Shown here one piece after another: positions 8,282 through 16,146 of a stretch of DNA of 24,927 nucleotides. Source of the stretch: JBFHDX01 sp041584475 (GTDB lineage: Bacteria; Pseudomonadota; Alphaproteobacteria; UBA8366; JADFVY01). The stretch lies in assembly GCA_041584475.1 (NCBI GenBank), contig JBFHDX010000054.1, positions 1 to 24,927 of the forward strand, written 5' to 3'. The translations under genes were made by a program, and so were the position numbers. Below the pieces are notes generated by a model. It made no database searches and was not told where the DNA came from. It saw only the letters and a list, made by a program, of their open reading frames with translations. The first letter of the stretch is position 1. Every line of letters begins with the position of its first letter.

Positions 8282-9104
8282 CGCGAATACCGCTCGTCTT
8301 GTGCAGGAACCAGTCGACGACGAAGTTGACACCGACCGTCAGCAGGGCGATCGCCCCGGCGGGAAGCAGCGGCGTCGTCTCGCCGAACGTAATCAGCGTC
8401 GCGTTGTCGCGCACCATGCTGCCCCAGTCGGCCGTCGGCGGCTGGATGCCGAGACCGAGGAAACTGAGCGCGCTGATGAACAGGAACACGAAGCAGAACC
8501 GAAGCCCGAACTCGGCGACCAGCGGCGGCATCGAGTTGGGCAGGATCTCGCGGCTGATGATCCACCAGGTCCGCTCGCCGCGCAGCCGGGCCGCCTCCAC
8601 GAAATCGAGCACGACGATGTTCATCGAGACGGCGCGGGCGAGCCGGAAGACACGCGTCGAATCGAGGATCGCGATGACGAGGATCAGGACCGGGATCGAG
8701 GTCCCGGTGATGGTCAGGATCAGCAGCGCGAAAATCAGCGTCGGGATCGCCATCAGCACGTCGACCAGCCGTCCGAGCAGCTGATCGACCCAACCGCCCA
8801 GCGTCGTCGCCAGAAGGCCGAACACGCCGCCGATCAGGAACGCGAGACAGGTCGTCGCGAAGGCGATGCCGATCGTGTTGCGGGCGCCGTAGATCAGGCG
8901 GGTGAGCATGTCGCGGCCGAGATTGTCGGTGCCGAGGATGAACTCGTCCCCGCCGGGCAGGAACTCGGGCCCGACGATCTCGGACTCGCCGTACGGCGCC
9001 AGCAGCGGTGCGAACAGGGCAACGAAGACATAGACCGCGATGACGATGAGCCCGAAGATCGCGGTCGGCGGCGCCGATCTGACGAGTTTCCAGAAATTTC
9101 CCAT
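8271..9104 (-). CDS. ABC importer permease, DppC-like
   Basis: A 277-residue inner-membrane protein of the binding-protein-dependent transport family, DppC/OppC branch. The N-terminal membrane segment (about residues 14-36) is followed by the short periplasmic loop with HxLGTDNLGRD-type features (FILGTDNLGRDMLTRLIYGAR) that is typical of DppC. Further hydrophobic segments follow. The cytoplasmic EAA loop, which contacts the ATPase, is VEAARLRGERTWWIISREILPN-like, around residues 165-187. Its AGGGGG ribosome-binding stretch overlaps the stop of the dppB-like gene, 13 bases upstream. It forms the channel together with that protein. Confidence 0.93.
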   Translation of the reverse strand: MGNFWKLVRSAPPTAIFGLIVIAVYVFVALFAPLLAPYGESEIVGPEFLPGGDEFILGTDNLGRDMLTRLIYGARNTIGIAFATTCLAFLIGGVFGLLATTLGGWVDQLLGRLVDVLMAIPTLIFALLILTITGTSIPVLILVIAILDSTRVFRLARAVSMNIVVLDFVEAARLRGERTWWIISREILPNSMPPLVAEFGLRFCFVFLFISALSFLGLGIQPPTADWGSMVRDNATLITFGETTPLLPAGAIALLTVGVNFVVDWFLHKTSGIRDDK

Positions 9105-9117
9105 CGCGCCGCGCCCC

Positions 9118-10074
9118 CTATTTCGGATGCATGAGTCGGGGGTTGCTGAGGATCGAGAGCACGTCGGCCGTCAGATTCAAGAGAATGTAAGTGCCCGCGA
9201 AGATCAGGCAGCTCGCCTGCACGACCGGGATGTCGCGCTTGATCACCGAATCGACGAAAAGCTGACCCAGCCCCGGATACACGAAAACGACCTCGACGAC
9301 GACGACGCCGACGACGAGATAGGCGAGGTTGATGACGATCACGTTGATGATCGGCGCCAGCGCGTTCGGCAGCGCGTGATGGGTGATGATCCGCGAGCGC
9401 GTGATCCCCTTGAGCATCGCCATCTCGATGTAGGGGCTCGCCAGCAGGTTGATGATCGCGGCGCGCGTCATGCGCATCATGTGGGCGACGACGACGAGGG
9501 TCAGCGTCAGCGCCGGCAGGATGACGCGGTACACATGCTCCCAGAAGCCTATGTCAGCACTGACGTTCGAGATGCTGGGGAAGACGTTCGCCTTGACCGA
9601 CAGGAAGAGGATCAGGATGTAGGCGACGAAGAATTCCGGAAACGAGATCGATGTCAGGGTGACGACGTTGATCGCGCGGTCGAACAGGGTATTGCGGTAG
9701 AGCGCCGCCAGTACCCCAAGGGTCACCGCCAGCGGCACCGAGATGACGGCGGCGGTCGCCGCCAGGAATAGCGTGTTGGCAAACCGGACGCCGATGAGCT
9801 CGGAGATCGCCCGCTTGTTGGCAAGCGATGTGCCGAAATCGCCCTGGAGCATATTTCCCAGCCACTCGAGATAGCGGGTGTGCGGCGGCAGATCGAGGCC
9901 GAGTTCGCGGCGGAACGCCGCGACCGTCTCCGGCGTCGCCGCCTGGCCGAGGATCGCTTCCGCCAGATCGCCGGGCAGCAGCTCGACGCCGAGGAAGATG
10001 ATCAGCGATACGACGAAGAGGGTGAGGAGGCCCAGCGCCAAGCGCTGGGCCACCATCTTAAGGATTTTCGCCAT
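9118..10074 (-). CDS. ABC importer permease, DppB-like
   Basis: A 318-residue inner-membrane permease of the DppB/OppB branch. The first membrane segment (about residues 9-30) leads into the family's LLPGDLAEAILGQ and LGLDLP stretch, then LGNMLQGDFGTSL. About five more hydrophobic segments follow. The EAA loop is EMAMLKGITRSRIITHHALPNA. The ATG at 10074 begins the conserved N-terminus; the open frame extends much further upstream but only as antisense-free overlap with the binding-protein gene. The gene sits 16 bases after that gene's stop, and its start codon lies between two RNA hairpins (10081-10101 and 10030-10050) that may lower its expression relative to the binding protein. Confidence 0.93.
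   Translation of the reverse strand: MAKILKMVAQRLALGLLTLFVVSLIIFLGVELLPGDLAEAILGQAATPETVAAFRRELGLDLPPHTRYLEWLGNMLQGDFGTSLANKRAISELIGVRFANTLFLAATAAVISVPLAVTLGVLAALYRNTLFDRAINVVTLTSISFPEFFVAYILILFLSVKANVFPSISNVSADIGFWEHVYRVILPALTLTLVVVAHMMRMTRAAIINLLASPYIEMAMLKGITRSRIITHHALPNALAPIINVIVINLAYLVVGVVVVEVVFVYPGLGQLFVDSVIKRDIPVVQASCLIFAGTYILLNLTADVLSILSNPRLMHPK
10030..10050 (-). other. Stem-loop in codons 9-15 of the dppB-like gene
   Basis: A perfect 9-bp stem (GCCCAGCGC / GCGCTGGGC) with a 3-base loop. It lies about 25 bases inside the gene, where mRNA structure can slow translation initiation. It also encodes ordinary residues (AQRLALG), so it may be coincidence. Confidence 0.4.
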
Positions 10075-10080
10075 CGGCCC

Positions 10081-10101
10081 GGTTCGCCGATCAGGCGAAC
10101 C
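10081..10101 (-). other. Stem-loop at the binding-protein/permease gene junction
   Basis: A perfect 8-bp stem (GGTTCGCC / GGCGAACC) with a 5-base loop that contains the stop codon of the binding-protein gene. There is no U-tract, so it is not a simple terminator. Hairpins at this position in ABC operons often protect the upstream binding-protein mRNA and reduce downstream permease output. Confidence 0.5.
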
Positions 10102-11674
10102 ACCATCGCTCGATGCAGCGGAAGCCGTCCAGGCTCCAGTTGGCCCCCAGCTTTTCGTGCTGAACCTTCTTGGAGATGCCCATGACGTAGTTGGCGAACA
10201 TGGGCACGACGACGCCGCCCTGGTCGCGGACGATCTTCTGCAGCTCGAAATACATCTGGCGGCGCTTGGCCTCGTCGAGCTCCGCCCTTGCCTCCACGAG
10301 AACCTGGTTGAAGCGCTCGTGGTTCCAGTAGGTGTCGTTCCACGGCACGCCGGCGGCATAGGCCGTCGAGAACATCCAGTCCTCGGTCGGACGCCCGCCC
10401 CAGTACACGGCGCACCAAGGCTTCTTGAGCCAGACATTCGACCAGTAGCCGTCGTTCGGTTCGCGCACGACGTTGATGTTGATGCCCGCCTTCGCCGCAT
10501 GCTCCTTGTACAGCACCGCCGCATCGACCGCGCCGGGGAACGCCGCGTCGGCCGCGCTGAGGTCGACCTTGAGACTCGAGAGCCCGGCCTGCTTGAGATG
10601 GAACTTGGCCTTCTCCGGATCGTACGTGCGTTGCTCCAGGTCGTCGGCGTGGAACCGGTTGGAGCGGCCGATCGGATGGTCGTTGCCGACCACGCCGTGA
10701 CCGCGCAGGATCGTCTTCACCAGGGCCTCGCGATCGATCGCATGCTTGAGCGCGAGACGGATGTTGTTGTCGGTGAACGGATCCGTATCGGTGCGCATGG
10801 CGAACGTGTAATGCTGCGTCCCGCTGACCTCCTCGATCTTGATGTTGGGATTCCGCGCGAGCAGATGCGCCGTCTTGAGGTCGACACGATCCATGGCATC
10901 GATCTCGCCCGTCGTCAGCGCGTTGGTGCGCGCCGCGACGTCGACGATCGCCAGCACCTCGGCGCCGTCGAAATGCGCGCGATCGCCCTTCCAGTAGTTC
11001 GGATTGCGCTTGAGCGCGGTGCGCACGCCGGGCTCGTAGTTATCGATGACGTAACCGCCGGTCCCGACACCGGACAGCGGATCGAGCTTGCCGTCCTTCG
11101 CCGGCAGGATGGCGACGTGGTAGTCGCTGATGATGAAGGGGAAATCGGCATTGCCGGTCTTCAGCGTGAAGACGACGGTGTTCTTGCCGTCGGCCTTGAC
11201 CTCGGCGATCGGGTCGAGAATCGCCTTCGCCGCGGACTTCGAATCCTCGCCGAGATGATGGTTGATCGAGGCGATCACGTCGCTGGAATCCATCGTCTTG
11301 CCGTTGTGGAACTCGACGCCCTGGCGCAGCTTGAACGTCCAGACCTTGGCGTCCGGCGTGACGTCCCAGGACTCGGCGAGTTCGGGCACCAGATCCCCGC
11401 TGTTCGCAACTTCGGTCAGCTTGTTGTATGCGGCACCGCCGACGACCTGCATGTACAGGTTCTCGAAGGTTCCGGGGTCGAGCGAATCGGTGGTCGAGCC
11501 ATGGCCGATACCGAGGCGAAGCGTCCCGCCCTTCTTCGGCGCGGCGAGGGCGCTGCCCGCCATCGAGGTCGCCAGCGCCGTCGAGGCGCCGAGCGCCGTC
11601 GCGAGCTGCACGAAACGCCTGCGCGACAGCTTCCCGGCGGCCAGCATGGTCCTGTAGTGATCGAGTTCTCGCAT
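10091..11674 (-). CDS. Extracellular solute-binding protein, family 5 (peptide/opine type), Tat-exported
   Basis: A 527-residue periplasmic binding protein of the DppA/OppA family (SBP_5). The N-terminus carries a twin-arginine motif (SRRRFVQ, residues 17-23), a weakly hydrophobic stretch and a likely cleavage site near ALAA, about residue 45. Family landmarks include GTLRLG, SLDPGTFENLYMQV, LVPELAESWDVTPDAKVWTFKLRQGVEFHNGK and FTDNNIRLALKHAIDREALV. I start at ATG 11674 because GGGAGG is 7 bases upstream and the Tat signal follows; the frame is open further upstream without conserved sequence. Family members bind peptides, opines, or sugar oligomers and acids. The neighbouring dehydratase-type and dehydrogenase genes suggest a small organic acid or a sugar derivative here, which is inference. 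Confidence 0.93.
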   Translation of the reverse strand: MRELDHYRTMLAAGKLSRRRFVQLATALGASTALATSMAGSALAAPKKGGTLRLGIGHGSTTDSLDPGTFENLYMQVVGGAAYNKLTEVANSGDLVPELAESWDVTPDAKVWTFKLRQGVEFHNGKTMDSSDVIASINHHLGEDSKSAAKAILDPIAEVKADGKNTVVFTLKTGNADFPFIISDYHVAILPAKDGKLDPLSGVGTGGYVIDNYEPGVRTALKRNPNYWKGDRAHFDGAEVLAIVDVAARTNALTTGEIDAMDRVDLKTAHLLARNPNIKIEEVSGTQHYTFAMRTDTDPFTDNNIRLALKHAIDREALVKTILRGHGVVGNDHPIGRSNRFHADDLEQRTYDPEKAKFHLKQAGLSSLKVDLSAADAAFPGAVDAAVLYKEHAAKAGININVVREPNDGYWSNVWLKKPWCAVYWGGRPTEDWMFSTAYAAGVPWNDTYWNHERFNQVLVEARAELDEAKRRQMYFELQKIVRDQGGVVVPMFANYVMGISKKVQHEKLGANWSLDGFRCIERWWFA

Positions 11675-12010
11675 GTCATTGCCTCCCAGCATTCTCTCGT
11701 TCGTGGACGGACCCGGCCTGCCGCACCTTGATGCCCGTTCTCGGCACCGATGTTCGCGGCGGGTCAATTCCTTGTGCCTTTCGCCCATTGTGTTGGAGAG
11801 GCGCGACAAACGCAAATATTTCTCCGGCAGCGGCACGAGCGTCCCGTCATGCCGGTGCCCGGCGCAAACGTCGCCCGGAGCGGTGGCAGCGGTGCCACAC
11901 TGCAAGTGAGGGGCCCGCTGCTTCTTGCGCACACGCCGCCGCGTATGCCAGGCCGGATCCTTTCGTGAACAGCGACCGGCGAGCCCGGCGGTCGCCGGTG
12001 TTCTTCGCTC
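11675..12010. other. 336-base intergenic region between the enolase-like gene and the ABC operon
   Basis: No convincing gene is seen on either strand. The region holds the binding-protein ribosome site, a weak candidate promoter (11787-11815) in the locally AT-richer patch, and an imperfect stem (11967-12003) just after the enolase-like gene. Its size suggests that the importer can be transcribed independently of the enzymes upstream. Confidence 0.5.
11787..11815 (-). promoter_or_regulatory. Weak candidate promoter of the ABC importer operon
   Basis: On the minus strand, TTGCGT (11815-11810) and CACAAT (11792-11787) are 17 bases apart, matching 3 and 4 of 6 consensus positions. It lies about 110 bases before the binding-protein ATG. 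Confidence 0.2.
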
Positions 12011-13201
12011 TCAGAGCGGATGGTCTCTCATTTCCAGATGGAGCGCGCTTTCCTCGTACGGATGCGCCGCGGCGATTTCCTCGTTCAGCTCGACGCCGAG
12101 TCCGGGCTCGGTCGGCGGAATCACGTAGCCGTCCTGCCAGGCGATCGGTTTCTTCAGGATCGCGGCGTGAAACCCGCTCCAGGTCTCGATGCCCTCGAGA
12201 ATGAGGAAATTCGGCGAGCAGGCGCTGATCTGGATGTTCGCGGCCCCTTCCACCGGGCCGCAATAGAGATGCGGTGCGATCTGCGCGTACCGGGTCTCCG
12301 CCATGCCGGCGATCTTCTTGGCTTCCAGCAGCCCGCCGACACGCCCGAGCGCGATCTGCAGGATCGAGGCGGCGCCGCACTCCAGGACGCGGGCGAACTC
12401 GTACTTGCTGACGAGACGCTCGCCGGTCGCGATCGGGATCGACGTCTGCCGCGCGACGCGCGCCATTTCCTCGGGCATCTCGGGCGGGACCGGCTCCTCG
12501 AGCCACAACGGGTCGTAGGGCTCGAGCCGCCGCGCCAGGCGAATCGCGCCGGCGGGGGTGAACTGCCCGTGGGTGCCGAACAGCAGGTCGGCCCGGTCGC
12601 CGACCGCCTCGCGGATCGATCGCATGAAGCGTTCCGAAAGCTCGAGGGCATCGCGGGACGGCTGTCGCGGATCGAAGGCGGAGTAGGCGCCGGCCGGGTC
12701 GAACTTGATGGCGGTAAAACCCATGGAGGCGTACTCCGCGGCCCGCTCGGCGGACCGCTCCGGGTCGGCGTAGATGCGCTCGTCGTCGCCGGCCGCGACA
12801 TCCGGGTAGATGTAGGTATAGCTGCGCAGCGTCTCGTGCACGCGGCCGCCGAGAAGCTCGTAGACCGGCTTGCCGAGCGCCTTGCCGACGATATCCCAGC
12901 AGGCCATTTCGATGCCGCTGAGGACGCTCAGCAGCGTCAGGTCCGGGCGCGACGTGTAGCCCGAACCGTAGACGTTGCGCCACAGCGCTTCGATGCGGAA
13001 CGGATCGTGGCCGATGACGTGCCGTGCGCAGACATCCTCGATCATTCCGGCGACGACGTGTGGGCCGAACGTTGCCGCATAGACCTCGCCGATCCCCTCG
13101 ATCCCGTTGTCGGCGACAAGCTTCACGAAGATGAAATAGCGGCCGCCGAAATGCGGCGGCGGGTTGGCAACCACGAAGGTCCTGACATCGCTGATCTTCA
13201 T
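12011..13201 (-). CDS. Enolase-superfamily protein (mandelate racemase/galactonate dehydratase-like) lacking first metal ligand
   Basis: A 396-residue protein with the capping domain first and the TIM barrel after it. The candidate catalytic lysine is K166 (AIKFDP). Metal ligands at the ends of strands 4 and 5 are present (E235 in LWLEEP, E261 in ATGERL), as is the dehydratase-type H311 (APHLYCGP). The first metal ligand, normally Asp in a D-x-H/N motif, is Gly209 in GTHGQ; H211 is kept. Family members use Mg2+ to abstract the proton alpha to a carboxylate, giving dehydration or racemisation of acid sugars. With a ligand missing the chemistry may be altered, unless the whole clade shares this change. 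The ATG at 13201 begins the conserved MKISDV N-terminus. It is 47 bases downstream of the second enolase-like gene. Confidence 0.88.
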   Translation of the reverse strand: MKISDVRTFVVANPPPHFGGRYFIFVKLVADNGIEGIGEVYAATFGPHVVAGMIEDVCARHVIGHDPFRIEALWRNVYGSGYTSRPDLTLLSVLSGIEMACWDIVGKALGKPVYELLGGRVHETLRSYTYIYPDVAAGDDERIYADPERSAERAAEYASMGFTAIKFDPAGAYSAFDPRQPSRDALELSERFMRSIREAVGDRADLLFGTHGQFTPAGAIRLARRLEPYDPLWLEEPVPPEMPEEMARVARQTSIPIATGERLVSKYEFARVLECGAASILQIALGRVGGLLEAKKIAGMAETRYAQIAPHLYCGPVEGAANIQISACSPNFLILEGIETWSGFHAAILKKPIAWQDGYVIPPTEPGLGVELNEEIAAAHPYEESALHLEMRDHPL

Positions 13202-13248
13202 TGCGCGCTTCCTTCCCGCAGGGAACGGGGTTTCCTGGCCGGCGGCGC

Positions 13249-14352
13249 TCAGCCGCGCTCGCTCGCCCGGTAGCTGGCCCGTTCGAGCCAGCCCGCGTCG
13301 ATCTCGACGCCCCAGCCCGGCGCGTCGGGAATCGTCACTTTGCCGTCCGCCACGATGTACGGCGACTCGCGGAAAAGCCCCTCCTGCCAGGGATAGTAGT
13401 CGGGCCCTTCGATCGAGAATTCGAGGTAGGGCCCGGCATTGGGTATCGCGCCGAGAAGATGCATGGTGAACAGCGTCACCATCGACAGGTTGGCGCTGTG
13501 CGGCGTGCACGGCATGCCGGCGTCGGCGGCCATGGCGGCGACGCGCAGCGTGCGCGCCAGGCCGCCGAGATAGCAGACGTCGGGCTGGGCGACGTCGACC
13601 GCGCGCATCTCGACGATGCGCCGCCAGACCGCCAGATCGCAGTCCTGCTCACCGCCGGTCACGTCGATCGAGAGCGCATCCGCGACCTGCTTCGTCGCCT
13701 CGAGTTCCCAGTACAGGCAGGGCTCCTCGAAATGGCAGACGCCGTGCGCCTCGAGGATTCGACCAATCTCGATGGCGCGGCCCGGCGAGTAGCCGCCATT
13801 GGCGTCGACGAGCAACGCGACCTCGTCACCCAGCGCGCCGCGCACCGCGGGCACGATCGCCTCGCTGCGGCCGGGCCATTCGTCGATGTCGTGGCCGCAC
13901 TCGCGCGCCACGCGGAATTTGAAGGCGTCGTATCCGAATTCGTCGCGCAGCCGCACGAAGCGCTCGGCCTCGTCCTCCGGCGTGATGTCGCGGCGCATGC
14001 TCGAGGCATAAACGCGGATCGGGCGCGGCGTGCCGCCCAGCAGGGCACACACGGACTTGCCCTCGAGCCGGCCGCGCAGATCCCACAGCGCGGTGTCGAG
14101 CCCGGCGAGCGCGCGCCGCAGGTAGGAGCCGGGAAACTTGTGCTCGCGCTCGGGTATCAGCTCGACGAGCGCGTCGATATCCCGCGCGTCGGCGCCGAGC
14201 GCCCACGGCGCGATCTGGCGATGGAACACCAACGCCGTGATATCGGCGTTGTAGGTCGACATCTGCCCCCATCCCTGGGAACCGTCGTCGGTGGTGACGC
14301 GGACGAAGCCGACGAACTCGGTGCTGAACGTCTCGAGCCGTCGTATCTTCAC
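13249..14352 (-). CDS. Enolase-superfamily enzyme (mandelate racemase/muconate lactonizing family), complete active site
   Basis: A 367-residue acid-sugar dehydratase/racemase-type enzyme. The predicted active-site set is intact: K145 and R147 (FKFR) on strand 2, metal ligands D183 (VDANGG, with N185), E209 (HFEEP) and E235 (GGEQD), and H285 (TPHSAN). The substrate is unknown. The start is taken as GTG at 14352, where the typical VKIRRLETF N-terminus begins, 16 bases after the alcohol dehydrogenase stop. No good Shine-Dalgarno sequence is visible, so translation may depend on coupling. An in-frame ATG at 14424 would lie inside the preceding gene. Together with the neighbouring dehydratase-like and dehydrogenase proteins it suggests a short hydroxy-acid pathway. 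Confidence 0.87.
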   Translation of the reverse strand: MKIRRLETFSTEFVGFVRVTTDDGSQGWGQMSTYNADITALVFHRQIAPWALGADARDIDALVELIPEREHKFPGSYLRRALAGLDTALWDLRGRLEGKSVCALLGGTPRPIRVYASSMRRDITPEDEAERFVRLRDEFGYDAFKFRVARECGHDIDEWPGRSEAIVPAVRGALGDEVALLVDANGGYSPGRAIEIGRILEAHGVCHFEEPCLYWELEATKQVADALSIDVTGGEQDCDLAVWRRIVEMRAVDVAQPDVCYLGGLARTLRVAAMAADAGMPCTPHSANLSMVTLFTMHLLGAIPNAGPYLEFSIEGPDYYPWQEGLFRESPYIVADGKVTIPDAPGWGVEIDAGWLERASYRASERG

Positions 14353-14368
14353 CGGGACACCGGGCGGC

Positions 14369-15448
14369 TCAGAGCACGATGACGTTGCGCAGCGCGGCAC
14401 CACGCTTGACCTCGGCGATGGCATCGTTGATGCCGTCCAGTGGATAGCGCCGCGTGATCAGCTCGTCGAGTTTGAGCCGGCCCTGGCGATAGAGCGAGAC
14501 GAGGCACGGGATGTCGACCTGGATGCGCGCCGAGCCCATCTTGCTGCCGAGGATCCGCTGGTTGAGGGCGGCGACGTCACCCGGGTCGAACTCGGTCATG
14601 ACGCCGGTCGCCGGCATGCCGACGAGGACGATCGCCCCGGCCGGTCTGGCGAGGCCGAACGACTGGTCGAACGCGGCCTTGGCGCCGACGGTGACGAACA
14701 CGTAGTCGGCGCCGCGCCCGCCGGTGAGCGCGCGAACGCGGTCGGCCACGTCGTCGGCCCGCCCGTCGACCGCGTGCGTCGCACCGAATCGCCGGGCCGC
14801 CTCGAGCTTCGTCTCGACCACGTCGACCGCGATGATCGTCTCGGCGCCGCCGATCGCCGCACCCTGGATGCTGTTCAGTCCGACACCGCCGGCGCCGATC
14901 ACGACGACGCTGGCCCCGGGCCGCATGGCCGCCGTGTTGACGACGGCGCCATAGCCGGTGATCACGCCGCAGGCCAGCAGCGAGGCGCGGTCGAGCGGCA
15001 GATCGCGGGGCACGACGACCGCCTGCGACGCGTCGACGACGACGTATTCCGCGAACGCGCCGGTCCGCAGTCCCTGCACGATCGGCGCACCGTCGCCGGT
15101 GCTGAGCGGGCTTTTCGCGTCGAGCGGGAATTCCGTCTCGCAGGTGACCGGCAGCCCCTGCACGCAGGACCGGCAATGTCCGCAGGAGCGGATCAGCGTG
15201 ACCACGACATGGTCGCCCGGCTGCGGCGTCGCGACGCCGGGCCCGACCGTGTCGACGATGCCCGCCGCCTCGTGGCCGTAGACCGCCGGCAGCACGCCGC
15301 CCCATGCCCCATCGGCGTAGGAGATGTCGCTGTGGCAGATGGCGCAGGCCGAGATCGAAACGCCGATCTCGCCCGGCCCCGGCGGCGCGATGTCGATGTC
15401 CTCGACGACCAGCGGTTCTCCGAAATCGCGACAGACGGCTGCCTTCAC
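14369..15448 (-). CDS. Zinc-dependent alcohol dehydrogenase (MDR family)
   Basis: A 359-residue medium-chain dehydrogenase. Catalytic zinc ligands are C38 (CHSD), H59 (GHEAAG) and C160 (LACGVITGYG). Structural zinc is bound by C89, C92, C95 and C103. The nucleotide-binding motif GAGGVG is at residues 185-190, and D209 at the end of the next strand favours NAD over NADP. The CGVITGYGAV segment resembles the class III/NDMA-type group. It oxidises an alcohol to an aldehyde or ketone in the cytoplasm; the substrate is unknown. The start is GTG 15448, with GAGGGAG about 7 bases upstream. It is followed closely by the two enolase-superfamily genes and preceded, 145 bases upstream, by the MarR gene on the same strand. 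Confidence 0.92.
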   Translation of the reverse strand: MKAAVCRDFGEPLVVEDIDIAPPGPGEIGVSISACAICHSDISYADGAWGGVLPAVYGHEAAGIVDTVGPGVATPQPGDHVVVTLIRSCGHCRSCVQGLPVTCETEFPLDAKSPLSTGDGAPIVQGLRTGAFAEYVVVDASQAVVVPRDLPLDRASLLACGVITGYGAVVNTAAMRPGASVVVIGAGGVGLNSIQGAAIGGAETIIAVDVVETKLEAARRFGATHAVDGRADDVADRVRALTGGRGADYVFVTVGAKAAFDQSFGLARPAGAIVLVGMPATGVMTEFDPGDVAALNQRILGSKMGSARIQVDIPCLVSLYRQGRLKLDELITRRYPLDGINDAIAEVKRGAALRNVIVL

Positions 15449-15552
15449 GGGATGCTCCCTCGCTCGCTCGGCGACGCCCGCTGAGGCGCGCTCCGCCGCC
15501 GCGGATTGTGGGGCCGCCCCGCGGCGATGGCAAACCAAAGTTGGGCCGGGAT

Positions 15553-15568
15553 GGCGATATGCATCGCC
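15553..15568. repeat. 16-bp inverted repeat upstream of the alcohol dehydrogenase gene
   Basis: GGCGAT and ATCGCC flank a central ATGC, giving a perfect 6+4+6 inverted repeat about 105 bases before the GTG at 15448 and 26 bases after the MarR stop. It shares the core ATATGCA with the proposed MarR operator at 16154-16171. It could be an operator or a weak RNA hairpin; no U-tract follows. Confidence 0.3.
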
Positions 15569-15593
15569 GTGACGCGCAGCCGGATCGCGGCGC

Positions 15594-16082
15594 TCAGCCG
15601 CCGCTGCGCAGCAACTCGCCCGCGCGCCGGTGCAGCTTGCCGACGAGCCGGTCGAGCTGGCGCAGCTCGGCGGCGCTGAAGGCTTCCAGCAGGGCGGCCT
15701 CGCGCGCGCGGGCGAGCGGCACGATCTCCCGGTAGATGCGCTGTCCGCGCGGCGTCAGGCGCAGGCTCGAACACCGGCGGTCCGCCGGGTCGGTATGGCG
15801 CGCCACCAGCCGCCGTCTGATCAGACGCGCGATCGCGCGGCTCACCTGCACCTTGTCCATGTTCGTGCGATCGCACACGGCTCTCGCGGACAGCGGCTGA
15901 TCGCAGCCGAGCGCCGCCATGACGCGCCACTCGTTGCGGCTCAGCTCGTATCGCTCGGCATAGATCTGCGCGATCGTCCGGCTGACCTCCTGCTGGGCGA
16001 CGGAAAGCCGATAGGGAAGGAAGGCGTCCAGCTCGAGCCGATCGCTGCCGTCCGTCCTGCGTTGCTGCGCCTTCGTGACCAT
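15594..16082 (-). CDS. MarR-family transcriptional regulator
   Basis: A 162-residue protein with the winged-helix architecture of MarR regulators: an N-terminal dimerisation helix, a recognition region around ARAVCDRTNMDKVQVSRAIARL (about residues 68-89), a wing with DPADRR near residue 98, and C-terminal dimer helices. Such regulators usually repress a divergent catabolic operon and release DNA when an aromatic acid binds. Here the gene is divergent from the homogentisate-type operon and upstream of the dehydrogenase/enolase genes. The 141-base gap contains an 18-bp palindrome that probably is its operator, so it likely controls both its own gene and the operon. Confidence 0.9.
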   Translation of the reverse strand: MVTKAQQRRTDGSDRLELDAFLPYRLSVAQQEVSRTIAQIYAERYELSRNEWRVMAALGCDQPLSARAVCDRTNMDKVQVSRAIARLIRRRLVARHTDPADRRCSSLRLTPRGQRIYREIVPLARAREAALLEAFSAAELRQLDRLVGKLHRRAGELLRSGG

Positions 16083-16146
16083 TCCTCGCTGCCTGTACCG
16101 CCGGGTGCAGGGGACGCGGCCGTCCCCCGGCCGGTCCCGAAGCTAC

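Noticed and set aside
11967..12003. Imperfect stem (GAACA/TGTTC and GCGACCG/CGGTCGC arms with a 3-base bulge) after the first enolase-like gene
   Set aside because: It has a bulge, a 10-base loop and no U-tract on either strand, so I do not call it a terminator.
12020..13273. 417-codon plus-strand open frame opposite the first enolase-like gene
   Set aside because: Low-complexity antisense translation without family features, in contrast to the conserved enolase-superfamily protein on the other strand.
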